A DNA stretch of 64,000 bases from Serratia sp. DD3 (lineage in GTDB: Bacteria; Pseudomonadota; Gammaproteobacteria; Enterobacterales; Enterobacteriaceae): positions 1-64,000 of the forward strand of contig NZ_AYKS02000049.1 in NCBI RefSeq assembly GCF_000496755.2. Direction: 5' to 3'. Every line of letters begins with the position of its first letter. Within the stretch, counting starts at the first letter, position 1. Positions 23,960-32,838 of the stretch are shown one piece after another. A program made the position numbers and the translations under genes. The notes under the pieces are model-generated. The model searched no databases and was not told where the DNA came from. It worked only from the letters and a program-made list of their open reading frames with translations.

Positions 23960-25462
23960 CTAGTTATTGTCAGGCGCGGTCTCGGTAGGTGTCGGAAGCT
24001 GCTGGCGGCGTACCCCCCAGATGATGAGTGCCAACACCAACAGCGGCAAGACGGGGTCAAGCCAGGTACCGCCTGAGCCGAACAGCAGATTAAGCAGCGC
24101 CACGCTAGTGCCACCAATAGCCCAAGCGATAGTCGTGGGGATGGACCAAACCACCATCTGCTGCTTGACGTCAGAGATCCCCATCATGCGATTAACTACC
24201 CAGAACAGGCTGTCATTAAAGTAGCCGAAGAAGAGCGAGCCCATGGTGGCAGCCTGGGCAGCCAGCAGCATATTGACCCCTGGGATCTGAGCCAAGATAG
24301 GTGCCGAGATAGAGGCAGCGGTCACCATGGCCACAGTGCCCGACCCCTGGATAAGGCGTACCAGGGTCGAGACGATGAAGGGAATAAGGATCGGGGAGAT
24401 GGGCAGTAGGGCGATCTGCTCGGCCAACTGCTTGCCCGCACCACTGTCACGCAGTACGGCACCCAAGGCACCACCAGCACCGGTAACCAGGAGTATGATG
24501 CCGGCCGATTGCAGCCCCTCTTCCAGACGCGCGGCGGTGGTGTGGCGATCCATATGCGGAACCAGCGTATAAACTGCCAGCAGCACACTGATGGCAAGCG
24601 CAATAATAGGGTTGCCGATAAAGGTGATAACCTGAACCACTGGGCTTGACGCTAAATCACCCATCCACCCCAACTTGACCAACGTGATACAGATGGCATT
24701 AAGAAATATGAGCCCGATAGGCAGCAAGATCGGCAGCAGTGACAAGCTCAGGCTAGGTAAGGGCTTGTTCTCTTTCTCCTTGAGATATTGATCAAAGGTA
24801 GCTTGCAGCTCATCTGGCTCTTTTTGCATCTGCTGACCAAATTCCGGATACTTCTTGTCGAGCCACTGAGCATATAAAACAATACCGAGCACACAGGGCA
24901 CCGCCAAGGCCATACCCATCAACAACATAGAACCGATATTCACGTCAAACAGACCCGCGACGCCAAGAGGCCCGGGGGTAGGTGGTACTGTATGGTGAGT
25001 CACCACCAGCCCCCCCGCCAACGCCACCCCGAGGGTGAGCAGGGAGCGTTTACCGCTTTTTGCCAACGCTTTGGCCACCGGATAAAGGATGACGAAAGCG
25101 GAATCCACGAAGATGGGGATGCTGACAATGTAGCCAGTAATGGCCAGAGCCCACTCCTCGCGTCGTTTACCAAGCCACTTGATGAAGCTGTAGGCGATCT
25201 GCTCGGCAGCACCCGATACCTCCAGCAGACGCCCCATCATCACCCCGAGGCCAATAACCAGACCAATACTGCCTAGGGTAGAACCAAAGCCCGCAGTGAT
25301 GACAGAGAGCGTTTTGTCGACACTCATGCCCCCGGTAAGGCCGGCGATGCAAGCCGCGATCAACATAGCGATCAGCGCATGGACTCGGGTGCGAACTACC
25401 AAGAATACCAAGACAAAGACCGCAATGATCAGTCCGATGATAGGCGTTGGAATAGAGCTCAT
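23960..25462 (-). CDS. GntP-family permease, probable C4 sugar acid importer
   Basis: A 500-residue integral membrane protein with 12 or more hydrophobic segments. GntP-family signatures include GLGVMMGRLLEVSGAAEQIAY, PPTPGPLGVAGLF and LVTGAGGALGAVLRDSG, and the C-terminal QGSGTVAMVTAASISAPIL. It is the last gene of the tetronate operon and overlaps the epimerase-like gene by 4 bp (ATGA), so translation is probably coupled. By context it imports L-threonate and/or D-erythronate with protons. It differs clearly from E. coli YgbN, which occupies the same role there, and is longer than the usual ~450 residues. Confidence 0.88.
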   Translation of the reverse strand: MSSIPTPIIGLIIAVFVLVFLVVRTRVHALIAMLIAACIAGLTGGMSVDKTLSVITAGFGSTLGSIGLVIGLGVMMGRLLEVSGAAEQIAYSFIKWLGKRREEWALAITGYIVSIPIFVDSAFVILYPVAKALAKSGKRSLLTLGVALAGGLVVTHHTVPPTPGPLGVAGLFDVNIGSMLLMGMALAVPCVLGIVLYAQWLDKKYPEFGQQMQKEPDELQATFDQYLKEKENKPLPSLSLSLLPILLPIGLIFLNAICITLVKLGWMGDLASSPVVQVITFIGNPIIALAISVLLAVYTLVPHMDRHTTAARLEEGLQSAGIILLVTGAGGALGAVLRDSGAGKQLAEQIALLPISPILIPFIVSTLVRLIQGSGTVAMVTAASISAPILAQIPGVNMLLAAQAATMGSLFFGYFNDSLFWVVNRMMGISDVKQQMVVWSIPTTIAWAIGGTSVALLNLLFGSGGTWLDPVLPLLVLALIIWGVRRQQLPTPTETAPDNN

Positions 25463-26403
25463 GATGCCTCCTGCATATCGTGGGTCATGAAACTGTCGAT
25501 GATCCCAGCAAACGTCTTGTCTGCGATGAAACCGGCCTCGAGTGCTCGGTGGTTATCTATGCGCCCAGGCCAACTGGCAACGATGCGTTCAATGGCTGGG
25601 TCTGGAGAAAAGCTGACCCGATCACCGGCTGCCTGCCCTCCGGCCTGAGTCAACGCAGTCAGCATGTCACCGACAGTGACGCTGATACCCGGCAGGTTGA
25701 TGCTACGACCATCTCCTTTGGGCAGTGTGGCCGCCAACAGGAAGTTGTGCACCACGGTGGCTGGGCTTGAGAGCCAGAGACGCAGCTCCTGGCTCACTGG
25801 GCAGATCGCTTGCTCCCCCTGTAAGGGCTCGCGGATGATGCTACTGACAAACGACGAGGCAGCCCGGTTTGGTTTGCCCGGCCGCACGCAGATGGTGGGT
25901 AAACGCAGCACCAGCCCATCGACAAATCCCTTGCGGCTGTAATCGTTGACCAAAAGCTCTCCCATCGCCTTTTGCGTGCCATAGGAGGAAGTGGGCGTGA
26001 GCGCCGTGCTGTCGTTAACCACTTCAGGCAACGGTCCACCGTAAACAGCAAGGGAACTGGTAAAGACAAAGCGAATACCCGTTCGTGCATGACGACATGC
26101 TTCAAGCAGGCTGCGGGTAGTGTCCAGATTGACCCGCCAGCCAAGGTCAAAATCCTGTTCAGCGTGGCTGCTAACGATAGCCGCCAGGTGATAAACAATG
26201 CTGGTGCGTTCGCTGATCAGCGAATCCGCTACCCCCGGCGCGGTGAGGTCCGCCTGTAAGCAACGCACACGAGGATCGGCTAGAGCCTGCGGTGCCTGGA
26301 TGTCTACCAACAGCAATTCGCTGAAAGGGAGAGAACTGTGCAATAGGGCATGGGCGAGTTTCTGTCCCAGAAAACCGCCTCCGCCAGTAATAATGATCTG
26401 CAT
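25459..26403 (-). CDS. denD: D-erythronate dehydrogenase (NAD-dependent epimerase/dehydratase family)
   Basis: A 314-residue extended SDR protein. The NAD motif is GGGGFLGQKLA at residues 7-17 and the catalytic Tyr-Lys pair is in SSYGTQKAMGELL, with FVTSSLAVYGGPLP upstream. In characterised C4 sugar acid operons DenD oxidises D-erythronate to 2-oxo-tetronate, which OtnI then isomerises. Its placement directly after otnI and before the permease fits. The symbol rests on family plus context; other SDR sugar oxidations are possible. Confidence 0.82.
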   Translation of the reverse strand: MQIIITGGGGFLGQKLAHALLHSSLPFSELLLVDIQAPQALADPRVRCLQADLTAPGVADSLISERTSIVYHLAAIVSSHAEQDFDLGWRVNLDTTRSLLEACRHARTGIRFVFTSSLAVYGGPLPEVVNDSTALTPTSSYGTQKAMGELLVNDYSRKGFVDGLVLRLPTICVRPGKPNRAASSFVSSIIREPLQGEQAICPVSQELRLWLSSPATVVHNFLLAATLPKGDGRSINLPGISVTVGDMLTALTQAGGQAAGDRVSFSPDPAIERIVASWPGRIDNHRALEAGFIADKTFAGIIDSFMTHDMQEAS

Positions 26404-26438
26404 CTTGCTATCCTCGGAATCGTGCGTGTGTAGGGTAG

Positions 26439-27212
26439 TTATTGCTGTCTCAGCCAGGACAGGCCTTGTTGGGTATTGCCTCTGGGGTTATATTCGCAGC
26501 CGATCCAGTCGTGGTAGCCCACCTGCGCCAGTACCTTAAACAAATGCGGATAGGCTATCTCCCCTTCGTCCGGTTCATGACGATCAGGCACTGAGGCTAT
26601 CTGAACATGGCCAATGGCCGGACCCAACTTGCCAATGAGGCGAGTCAAGTCACCGTCCATAATCTGCGCGTGATAGAGATCAAGCTGCACGGCTACGTTG
26701 GGCCGGTCTATCTCCTGCACCAGCGCTAAGGCATCAAGTTGGTGGGACAGAAAATAGCCAGGTACGTCCCTATCGTTGAGCGGCTCAAGCAACACTTTGA
26801 TGCCGTCTTCCGCCAGAAAATCGGCCGCAAAACGGATGTTGTCGATCAAGGTCTGCCGGTGAGCTGCCAGGTTGTAGGCTGTATCGACGATGCCACTCAT
26901 GGCATGCACCTTGGTACAACCTAAGGCACGGGCGTAGTCGCGCACGGTCGGCAAGTGGGCACGAAATTCCGCTTCCCGCCCTGGGATGGCGGCCATGCCG
27001 CGTTCCCCCGCCGCCCAGTCACCCGGAGGCATATTGAACAGCGCTTGGCTAAGGCCGTGCTGCTGCAACTGCTGGGCTAGTTCGGCGGCTGGCCACTGAT
27101 AGGGAAACAGAAACTCAACTGCGTCGAAGCCAGCTTGGCGGGCGGCTGCAAAACGCTCCAGAAAAGGCAGTTCAGTAAATAACATGGTCAGATTGGCGGC
27201 AAACTTGCTCAT
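26439..27212 (-). CDS. otnI: 2-oxo-tetronate isomerase OtnI (hydroxypyruvate isomerase family)
   Basis: A 257-residue TIM-barrel isomerase of the Hyi family (E. coli YgbM). It begins MSKFAANLTMLFTELPFLER. LLEPLNDRDVPGYFLS and VQLDLYHAQIMDGDL carry metal-binding Glu and Asp/His, and CEYNPRG closes the barrel. It interconverts 2-oxo- and 3-oxo-tetronate. It overlaps otnC by 4 bp. Confidence 0.9.
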   Translation of the reverse strand: MSKFAANLTMLFTELPFLERFAAARQAGFDAVEFLFPYQWPAAELAQQLQQHGLSQALFNMPPGDWAAGERGMAAIPGREAEFRAHLPTVRDYARALGCTKVHAMSGIVDTAYNLAAHRQTLIDNIRFAADFLAEDGIKVLLEPLNDRDVPGYFLSHQLDALALVQEIDRPNVAVQLDLYHAQIMDGDLTRLIGKLGPAIGHVQIASVPDRHEPDEGEIAYPHLFKVLAQVGYHDWIGCEYNPRGNTQQGLSWLRQQ

Positions 27213-27841
27213 GGTTTCAGCTTCCTCAATTCATTGATCTCAGGCTCACTCAAATAACGGATCTGCTGACCTTGCAGCAATAGAGAGAGGCGGGCCGTCT
27301 CCTCCAACTCCTCCATGTTGTTAACTGCATCAATCAAATTTTTGCCGGTTACCACCGGGCCGTGGTTCGCCAGCAAGAAGGCGTTGCCATCAGCGGCACG
27401 GCGCCCTAGCTCCTCGGCGATACGGGCATCCCCCGGTTTGTAGTAGGGGATGAGTGGCAACTGACCGACCCGCATCACGTAATAAGGCGTGAAAGGGCGG
27501 ATCACGTTAGCTGGGTCCAATCCCTCCAGGCAGGAGATGGCGGTCAGATAGGTGCTATGGAGATGAACCACTGCTTGGCAAGCGGGGTTGTTATGATAGA
27601 TGGCCAGGTGGAAGGACACCTCTTTGGAGGGACGATCCCCGCCCAAGTGCTCACCACTCATGCTCACTGTCGAGAGGCGTGCCGGGTCGAGTCGACCGAG
27701 GCAAGATCCAGTCGGCGTGGCGAGCAAGGTGCCATCGGGTAATTTGGCCGAGAGGTTACCCGCACCGCCAGTCGCATAACCACGCTCAAAGAGGGATGCG
27801 CCTAGCATCACCATCGTGTCGCGCAAGGCCTGTTCAGTCAT
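27209..27841 (-). CDS. otnC: 3-oxo-tetronate 4-phosphate decarboxylase OtnC (class II aldolase family)
   Basis: A 210-residue class II aldolase/adducin-type enzyme (E. coli YgbL). GYATGGAGNLSAKLPDG is the N-terminal substrate loop and VVHLHSTYLTAIS supplies two metal-binding histidines; LLANHGPVV supplies the third. It decarboxylates 3-oxo-tetronate 4-phosphate to dihydroxyacetone phosphate. The ATG at 27841 lies inside the end of otnK (8-bp overlap) and gives the family N-terminus. Confidence 0.9.
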   Translation of the reverse strand: MTEQALRDTMVMLGASLFERGYATGGAGNLSAKLPDGTLLATPTGSCLGRLDPARLSTVSMSGEHLGGDRPSKEVSFHLAIYHNNPACQAVVHLHSTYLTAISCLEGLDPANVIRPFTPYYVMRVGQLPLIPYYKPGDARIAEELGRRAADGNAFLLANHGPVVTGKNLIDAVNNMEELEETARLSLLLQGQQIRYLSEPEINELRKLKP

Positions 27842-29084
27842 GAAAAAACTCCTGTGCTCGGCTGAAGAACGTCTCATCACCAAAATTGCCTGATTTAAGG
27901 GCCAGTGACAGAGGGGCATCAGTCGCCCTCACCCATGGAACACCAGGGGCTATCTGGGGGCCAATATGGAAAGCGGCGATGCCAAGCGCCTGAGTGATCC
28001 GGCTCGATGTTTCGCCGCCAGCGATGATAAAGCTATCCACACCGGCATCTCGCAGCAGCACGGCCACTTGGGCAAAACAGTGTTCTACCGCCTCACTCGC
28101 CGCCTCTCGTCCATAACGAGCCTGAATGGCAGCAAGTTCGGACGGGCTAGTGGTGGCGTGGATCATCGGTGCCGGAGTCGCTGACTGGCTCAATACCCAA
28201 CCAGCCAACTCGGCGGGGTAATCGGAGCGATTCAGGCAGGCCGATACATCAAGGGCCAATGACGGTGCCGTTGCCCGATAACAAGCGACCTGGCGGTTAG
28301 TCATTTCGGAGCAAGAACCGGACAGTACTACAGCCCGTTTACCAAGCGGACGACCCGCCTGACGCGCTGCGGCCTGGTTGCCGCTACTCAACAACCGCGC
28401 CAAACCAATAGCCAGCCCAGAACCGCCGGTCACCAATGGCATGTCGATGGCAGCGGCGGCAATATCCAGCAGGTGCTGTTCGGTGAGAGTATCAACCACC
28501 GCATAGCGCACCCCTTCAGCAGCCAACTGCTCAAAAGCCTGTTCAATGGCCTGAGGCCCCTGAGCGATGGTAGTAAAGGGGACCAGACCAGCTCGCCCTT
28601 GAGTTTGAGCCTCCATCAATCTCAGCAGGTTGCTGTCAGTCATGGGGGTGATGGGGTGATGGCGCATGCCGGACTCGGACAATGGCTGGCTGCCGACAAA
28701 CAGGTTGCCCTGATAAACAGTACGGCCGTTAACCGGCAGTGCTGGGCAGATCAGAGTAAACTGACTGTCCAGTGCATCCAATAAGGCATCAGTGACTGGG
28801 CCGATATTGCCAGCCGCCGTGCTGTCGAAGGTGGAACAATATTTCTGATAGATGCGTGGGCAACCCCGCGCCTTGAGCCACTCGAGGGCGGCAAGGGAGT
28901 CGCGTACCGCCTCGTGGGCTGGACAGGAACGACTCTTGAGGCTGATCACCACCGCATCAACGCCTGTCAGATCGGCTTCTGCTGGGATGCCAGAAAACTG
29001 AATCGTCGCCAAGCCGTTTTCTACCAGAAAACCGGCGATGTCAGTGGCTCCGGTGAAATCATCTGCAATTACGCCCAGTTTCAT
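27834..29084 (-). CDS. otnK: 3-oxo-tetronate kinase OtnK
   Basis: A 416-residue four-carbon acid sugar kinase (DUF1537 family; E. coli YgbK). The N-terminal substrate domain begins MKLGVIADDFTGATDIAGFL, the family hallmark. The C-terminal nucleotide-binding domain has VLSGSCSEMTNRQV and IIAGGETSSRITQALGI. It phosphorylates 3-oxo-tetronate at C4 using ATP. It overlaps both neighbours by a few bases. Confidence 0.93.
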   Translation of the reverse strand: MKLGVIADDFTGATDIAGFLVENGLATIQFSGIPAEADLTGVDAVVISLKSRSCPAHEAVRDSLAALEWLKARGCPRIYQKYCSTFDSTAAGNIGPVTDALLDALDSQFTLICPALPVNGRTVYQGNLFVGSQPLSESGMRHHPITPMTDSNLLRLMEAQTQGRAGLVPFTTIAQGPQAIEQAFEQLAAEGVRYAVVDTLTEQHLLDIAAAAIDMPLVTGGSGLAIGLARLLSSGNQAAARQAGRPLGKRAVVLSGSCSEMTNRQVACYRATAPSLALDVSACLNRSDYPAELAGWVLSQSATPAPMIHATTSPSELAAIQARYGREAASEAVEHCFAQVAVLLRDAGVDSFIIAGGETSSRITQALGIAAFHIGPQIAPGVPWVRATDAPLSLALKSGNFGDETFFSRAQEFFHD

Positions 29085-29989
29085 GCGGTGCCCTCGCTGT
29101 TTGGCAAGGTAATACCATCAAAAATCTTGATGACCGCGCTATCGTCTTCTTTGCCGTAACCGGCGTTGCTGGCGGCGAGGAACATGTTAAGTGCCGTACT
29201 CGCCAGCGGCAGCGGAAAATGCAGATCCCGTGCGGTATCGGCCACCAAATTGAGATCCTTGACGAAAATGTCAACCGCAGAGCGGGCCTGATAGTCACCT
29301 GTCAGTACTCGTGCCATACGGTTTTCGAACATCCAAGAGTTGCCAGCAGCGTGAGTCACCACGTCATACATCAAATCGAGAGAGATATCCGCTCGGCTTG
29401 CCAGCGCCATGGCTTCAGCGGCCACCGCAATGTGCACCCCAGCCAGCAATTGATGGATGATCTTCACCGTGCTCCCTTGTCCCGGTTCACTGCCGACTCG
29501 ATAGACCTTACCAGCCACGGCATCAAGCACCGGCTGCAAGCGTTCGAAGGCTTCATCGCAGCCAGCCGCCATAACCGTCATTTCACCGGACTCGGCCTTA
29601 ACAGCACCACCAGAAACGGGAGCATCCAGCATCAGCAAACCCAAGGCGGTTAGTTCACGGGCCAAAGCGGCTGCGTCGTCGGCGGCAATGGTGGAAGAGA
29701 CCATGACGCCGGTTCCTGGTTTGAGGTGAGCAGCCAGGCCACTGTCACCAAATAGGATCTGGCGTACCTGAGCAGCGTTGACCACCAGCAGCAGGACTGC
29801 ATCCAGCGTCTCCGCCAAGGGGCGGGCATCATCCACGACCGCTGTCGCACCGGCACTTTGCAACTGTTCACGGGCTTTCGCCGAAAGATCAACGCCATAA
29901 GTGGCAAGTCCGGCCCGCAGGCAGGAGCGAGCGGCTCCCATACCCATGGCCCCTAAGCCGATGACGGCTACGTGGTAAGGTCTACTCAT
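29081..29989 (-). CDS. ltnD: L-threonate dehydrogenase LtnD
   Basis: A 302-residue beta-hydroxyacid dehydrogenase very like E. coli YgbJ. The Rossmann motif is VIGLGAMGMGAARS; DAPVSGGAVKAESGEMTVMA is the substrate loop; GQGSTVKIIHQLLAGVHIA holds the catalytic Lys. It oxidises L-threonate to 2-oxo-tetronate with NAD+. It is the first gene of the operon; GAGGA lies about 8 nt before the ATG. It is divergent from the DeoR-type regulator gene. Confidence 0.93.
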   Translation of the reverse strand: MSRPYHVAVIGLGAMGMGAARSCLRAGLATYGVDLSAKAREQLQSAGATAVVDDARPLAETLDAVLLLVVNAAQVRQILFGDSGLAAHLKPGTGVMVSSTIAADDAAALARELTALGLLMLDAPVSGGAVKAESGEMTVMAAGCDEAFERLQPVLDAVAGKVYRVGSEPGQGSTVKIIHQLLAGVHIAVAAEAMALASRADISLDLMYDVVTHAAGNSWMFENRMARVLTGDYQARSAVDIFVKDLNLVADTARDLHFPLPLASTALNMFLAASNAGYGKEDDSAVIKIFDGITLPNSEGTA

Positions 29990-30243
29990 CTGTCTATTCC
30001 TCAATTACAACGAATGTGTCGATAGTAAGGTTTTACTGTAGCGAAATATCAAGCGGCGATCACATTTTTTAACTGCTTACATGTTAAATTTTGTGATAAT
30101 TGCAGTTTTGATAGAGGAATGATGGCTTTGATAGCCTTTGAATGTGAATTTACGTGAATCACAAACAGAAATACGGTTTTTTATCAAAATTTCCCGCCCT
30201 GATGGGATAATATGAGATATCGTTTTATCGTTACGGATTGCCC
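29990..30243. promoter_or_regulatory. Divergent promoter region of tetronate operon and regulator
   Basis: A 254-bp AT-rich gap between divergent ltnD and the DeoR-family gene. It is the natural place for the regulator's operators and both promoters, but I could not assign a specific repeat to DeoR binding. Confidence 0.6.
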
Positions 30244-31005
30244 ATGATCCCCGTAGAAAGACAACAACAGATCCTGCACCTGCTGGCCGAACGTGGTGCT
30301 ATCAGCATCACGGAGTTGACTGAGCGGCTGGAGGTCTCCCACATGACCATCAGACGCGATATCCAGAAACTGGAAGAAAAAGGGCGAGTTCTCTCCGTCT
30401 CGGGAGGCGTTAGTCTCTCCCAGCGCATCAAGAGCGAACCCACCCATGCGGATAAACGCGGCTTGATGCAAGAGGCCAAGCTAGCCATTGCACGTAGCGC
30501 CGCCGCTCAAGTTGCCGAAGGCCGTACCATCTATCTTGACGCCGGCACCACCTCTCTCGAACTGGCCCGTGAACTGGCACCGCGGGAAGATCTGATGATA
30601 GTGACCAATGACTTCATGGTCTGTGCTTATCTCATCGATCACTTTCGCGGGCGTCTTTACCATACAGGTGGCCAAGTCATTCGGGAGAACCAGTCCTGCG
30701 TCGGCGAGGCGACAGCCCATTTCTTGAGCAACCTGCATCTCGATATCGCATTTCTGTCCTCTTCCTCTTGGGATGTGATGGGAATCTCCACCCCCAGTGA
30801 GCAGAAGGTGCCGGTCAAACGTGCCGTGGTGGAGGCGGCCGCCACACGCATTCTTATCTGCGACTCCTCGAAATATGGCAAAGTGGGGACCTTCAAGGTT
30901 GTTGGCTGGGAGGTGATCGATCAGGTAATCACCGATGGGCAGCTACCTGAAAGTGCCCGTGACATGTTAGCCCAGCACGGCGTTAAGCTCACGCTGGTAC
31001 CCTGA
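30244..31005 (+). CDS. DeoR-family transcriptional regulator of the tetronate operon
   Basis: A 253-residue regulator similar to E. coli YgbI. The N-terminal winged helix is MIPVERQQQILHLLAERGAI and VSHMTIRRDIQKLEEKGRV. The C-terminal sugar-phosphate sensor has the DeoR motifs LDAGTTSLELAREL and TNDFMV, plus ILICDSSKYGKVGTF. It probably represses ltnD-otnK-otnC-otnI-denD-gntP until a phosphorylated intermediate binds. ATG at 30244 aligns with YgbI (MIPAERRQ); a TTG two codons earlier is less likely. Confidence 0.9.
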   Translation: MIPVERQQQILHLLAERGAISITELTERLEVSHMTIRRDIQKLEEKGRVLSVSGGVSLSQRIKSEPTHADKRGLMQEAKLAIARSAAAQVAEGRTIYLDAGTTSLELARELAPREDLMIVTNDFMVCAYLIDHFRGRLYHTGGQVIRENQSCVGEATAHFLSNLHLDIAFLSSSSWDVMGISTPSEQKVPVKRAVVEAAATRILICDSSKYGKVGTFKVVGWEVIDQVITDGQLPESARDMLAQHGVKLTLVP

Positions 31006-31199
31006 ACGCTTAACTAGAGGATCATGGGGAGTTCTTAGGCTTTCTCTACTTGTCATCAATCAGGCCGCAGGCGGTTAGCGACGCTCATGAGCCTGCGTGA
31101 CAAGGTTATCGTTACCCAAGTTCAATGAAATTGCAGGGCAAAACAACAGTGGGGTAGTTCAGTGACACAGCATCAGTAGCATGGTCAGGGTAACCTATC
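31006..31199. other. Intergenic region, ERIC-like scrap
   Basis: Sequence around 31113-31137 (TTACCCAAGTTCAATGAAAT) resembles an ERIC terminus. A weak CGCAGGC/GCCTGCG inverted repeat (about 31067-31097) may help end the regulator transcript. Nothing coding is seen. Confidence 0.4.
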
Positions 31200-31730
31200 T
31201 TACCCCATCCACTGGCTGAGCCACTTTATACCAAATGCGCCCGGAGCCAGGATACCAAATGCCCAAATTAACGCCGAAGTGATATTGGCAATCTGAAACA
31301 AGGTTTGTGGCATGGCACAGATCCCACCCACCAGTGGCACCACCGAGCGCAACGGACCGAAGAAGCGGCCAAAAAAGATGCCCAATACGCCCCAACGTTC
31401 AAAAAACGCATGCCCTCGCACCAATAATTGCGGATTACGCGACAATGGCCACATCTGAGCCACCCGATCCTGATAGTGATAGCCCACCCAGTAGGAAAGC
31501 CAATCACCAAAAAAAGCCCCGGCAACTGCAGCAGTCCAGATTGGCCAGAAGGCGATACCACTTTCGCCAATCAGCGCCCCTAAAGCCAATAAAATGACAG
31601 TGGCAGGTAACAATAAAGAGAGGAAAGCCAGCGACTCACCAAATGCCAAAACAAAGACAATCGGCACCGCCCAGCCTTGGTGCTGGCGCACCACTTCACT
31701 CACCCAGTCAATAATGTCATAGAGGTTCAA
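31200..31730 (-). CDS. DedA-family membrane protein
   Basis: A 176-residue inner-membrane protein of the DedA/SNARE-associated family, whose members are lipid scramblases/flippases, often for undecaprenyl phosphate or phospholipids. Family motifs are FGESLAFLSLLLPATVILLALGAL (about residues 29-53), GAFFGDWLSYWVGYH and the essential-arginine motif FFGRFFGPLRSVVPLVGG. The start is TTG at 31730: AAGGAGG lies 6 nt upstream. It is short for the family. It lies about 60 bp after the phosphatase gene in the same direction. Confidence 0.88.
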   Translation of the reverse strand: MNLYDIIDWVSEVVRQHQGWAVPIVFVLAFGESLAFLSLLLPATVILLALGALIGESGIAFWPIWTAAVAGAFFGDWLSYWVGYHYQDRVAQMWPLSRNPQLLVRGHAFFERWGVLGIFFGRFFGPLRSVVPLVGGICAMPQTLFQIANITSALIWAFGILAPGAFGIKWLSQWMG

Positions 31731-31789
31731 GAGTATCCTCCTTTAGAAAGTAACTGTTTCATTTCCCATCGTTAAACCTAAACCGCACG

Positions 31790-32572
31790 TTATTCCAGAT
31801 AGAACGCCTGCACACTTTCCCGCTGGCTTGGCCCCAAGCCATATTCTGCCTGCAACCAGTGGTCCGTTGAGCCATATTGCTCACGAATACACCCCAGAGC
31901 TGCCGCCAGAAACTCTTCTTTCGCACTGAGTACATAAGCAAACTGCGCCAGGGCAGGGGCATTCAAACGAGTCGCGAGTTGAGCCAGCATCTGTTCACGC
32001 ACCACCGCCAAGGTGGTTTCCGTCAACAGATAATCTTCCATCACGGTGGCTTCATCCGCCCCTAACGCCAGTAATACCAGCGCGGCCCCCACCCCGGTAC
32101 GGTCCTTACCCACTGCACAATGCTGCACAATAGCCCCCCTTTCAGGTTGTACCAGCCATTGTGCCAGTTGATGATAGGCCGCATTGTTGAACGGTAAACG
32201 GCGATAAAGTTCTAGCATAAACGCCCGGGCATCAAACTCGGCAAGCAGCTCGCTGGTCAGTTTATCCAGATTGGCATTCACTTCATGGCTGAGGGGATTG
32301 GCTGGAATATTTTGGTAATCAACACATTGCCATAGTCTATCGGGTTTGGCCTGCACTTCATCCGCGTCACGGTAATCCAGCACCGCACATACCGGCACTT
32401 GGGTCAGGAAAGCACAGTCACTTTCACTCAAGCGATCCAAGGAACCCGAACGGAACAGCAGCCCACTTTTGATACGGCGGCCATCGGCCATACTGTTACC
32501 ACCTAAATCGCGAAAATTGATACCACCATCAAGCGGTACCAGCGAAGGATGCAATAAAGTCTTAGTGGGCAT
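31790..32572 (-). CDS. Tyrosine-protein phosphatase (IphP/DSP-like family)
   Basis: A 260-residue protein phosphatase. The signature HCX5R loop is VQHCAVGKDRTG, with Cys152 and Arg158, followed by a long helix. The N-terminal GGINFRDLGG and LLFRSGSLDRLS are hallmarks of the bacterial IphP/LipA-type tyrosine or lipid phosphatases. There is no signal peptide, so it is probably cytoplasmic. Pairing with a DedA protein may hint at a lipid phosphate substrate, but this is inference. Confidence 0.88.
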   Translation of the reverse strand: MPTKTLLHPSLVPLDGGINFRDLGGNSMADGRRIKSGLLFRSGSLDRLSESDCAFLTQVPVCAVLDYRDADEVQAKPDRLWQCVDYQNIPANPLSHEVNANLDKLTSELLAEFDARAFMLELYRRLPFNNAAYHQLAQWLVQPERGAIVQHCAVGKDRTGVGAALVLLALGADEATVMEDYLLTETTLAVVREQMLAQLATRLNAPALAQFAYVLSAKEEFLAAALGCIREQYGSTDHWLQAEYGLGPSQRESVQAFYLE

Positions 32573-32838
32573 AAACGGCCTCTCACTTATTGTTTGGGGA
32601 TAACGGCCATCACAGCCAACAAGGCGTCAATCATCGGAAAAACGGACCGACAGTATGATCACAATGAGGGTTACCGTAACAGATTAGCGTTGAATGGTGA
32701 ACGGACTGGCGTGTTAGTGGCCCAAAGAAAACCAGCCCCACCAAGGTGAACCTCAATGACACTCCATCGCCATTCAAGCTACAGAACAAAAACACTTCGC
32801 CTTTTTATCCTGCAACTTGAATCAACTTGGGTGTCGTA
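32573..32838. other. Intergenic region with internally deleted ERIC
   Basis: Between udp and the phosphatase gene. From about 32760 to 32834 the two ERIC ends (ATCGCCATTCAAGCTAC and CCTGCAACTTGAATCAACTT) are joined with most of the core lost. The rest (32573-32759) shows no recognisable feature. Confidence 0.6.
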
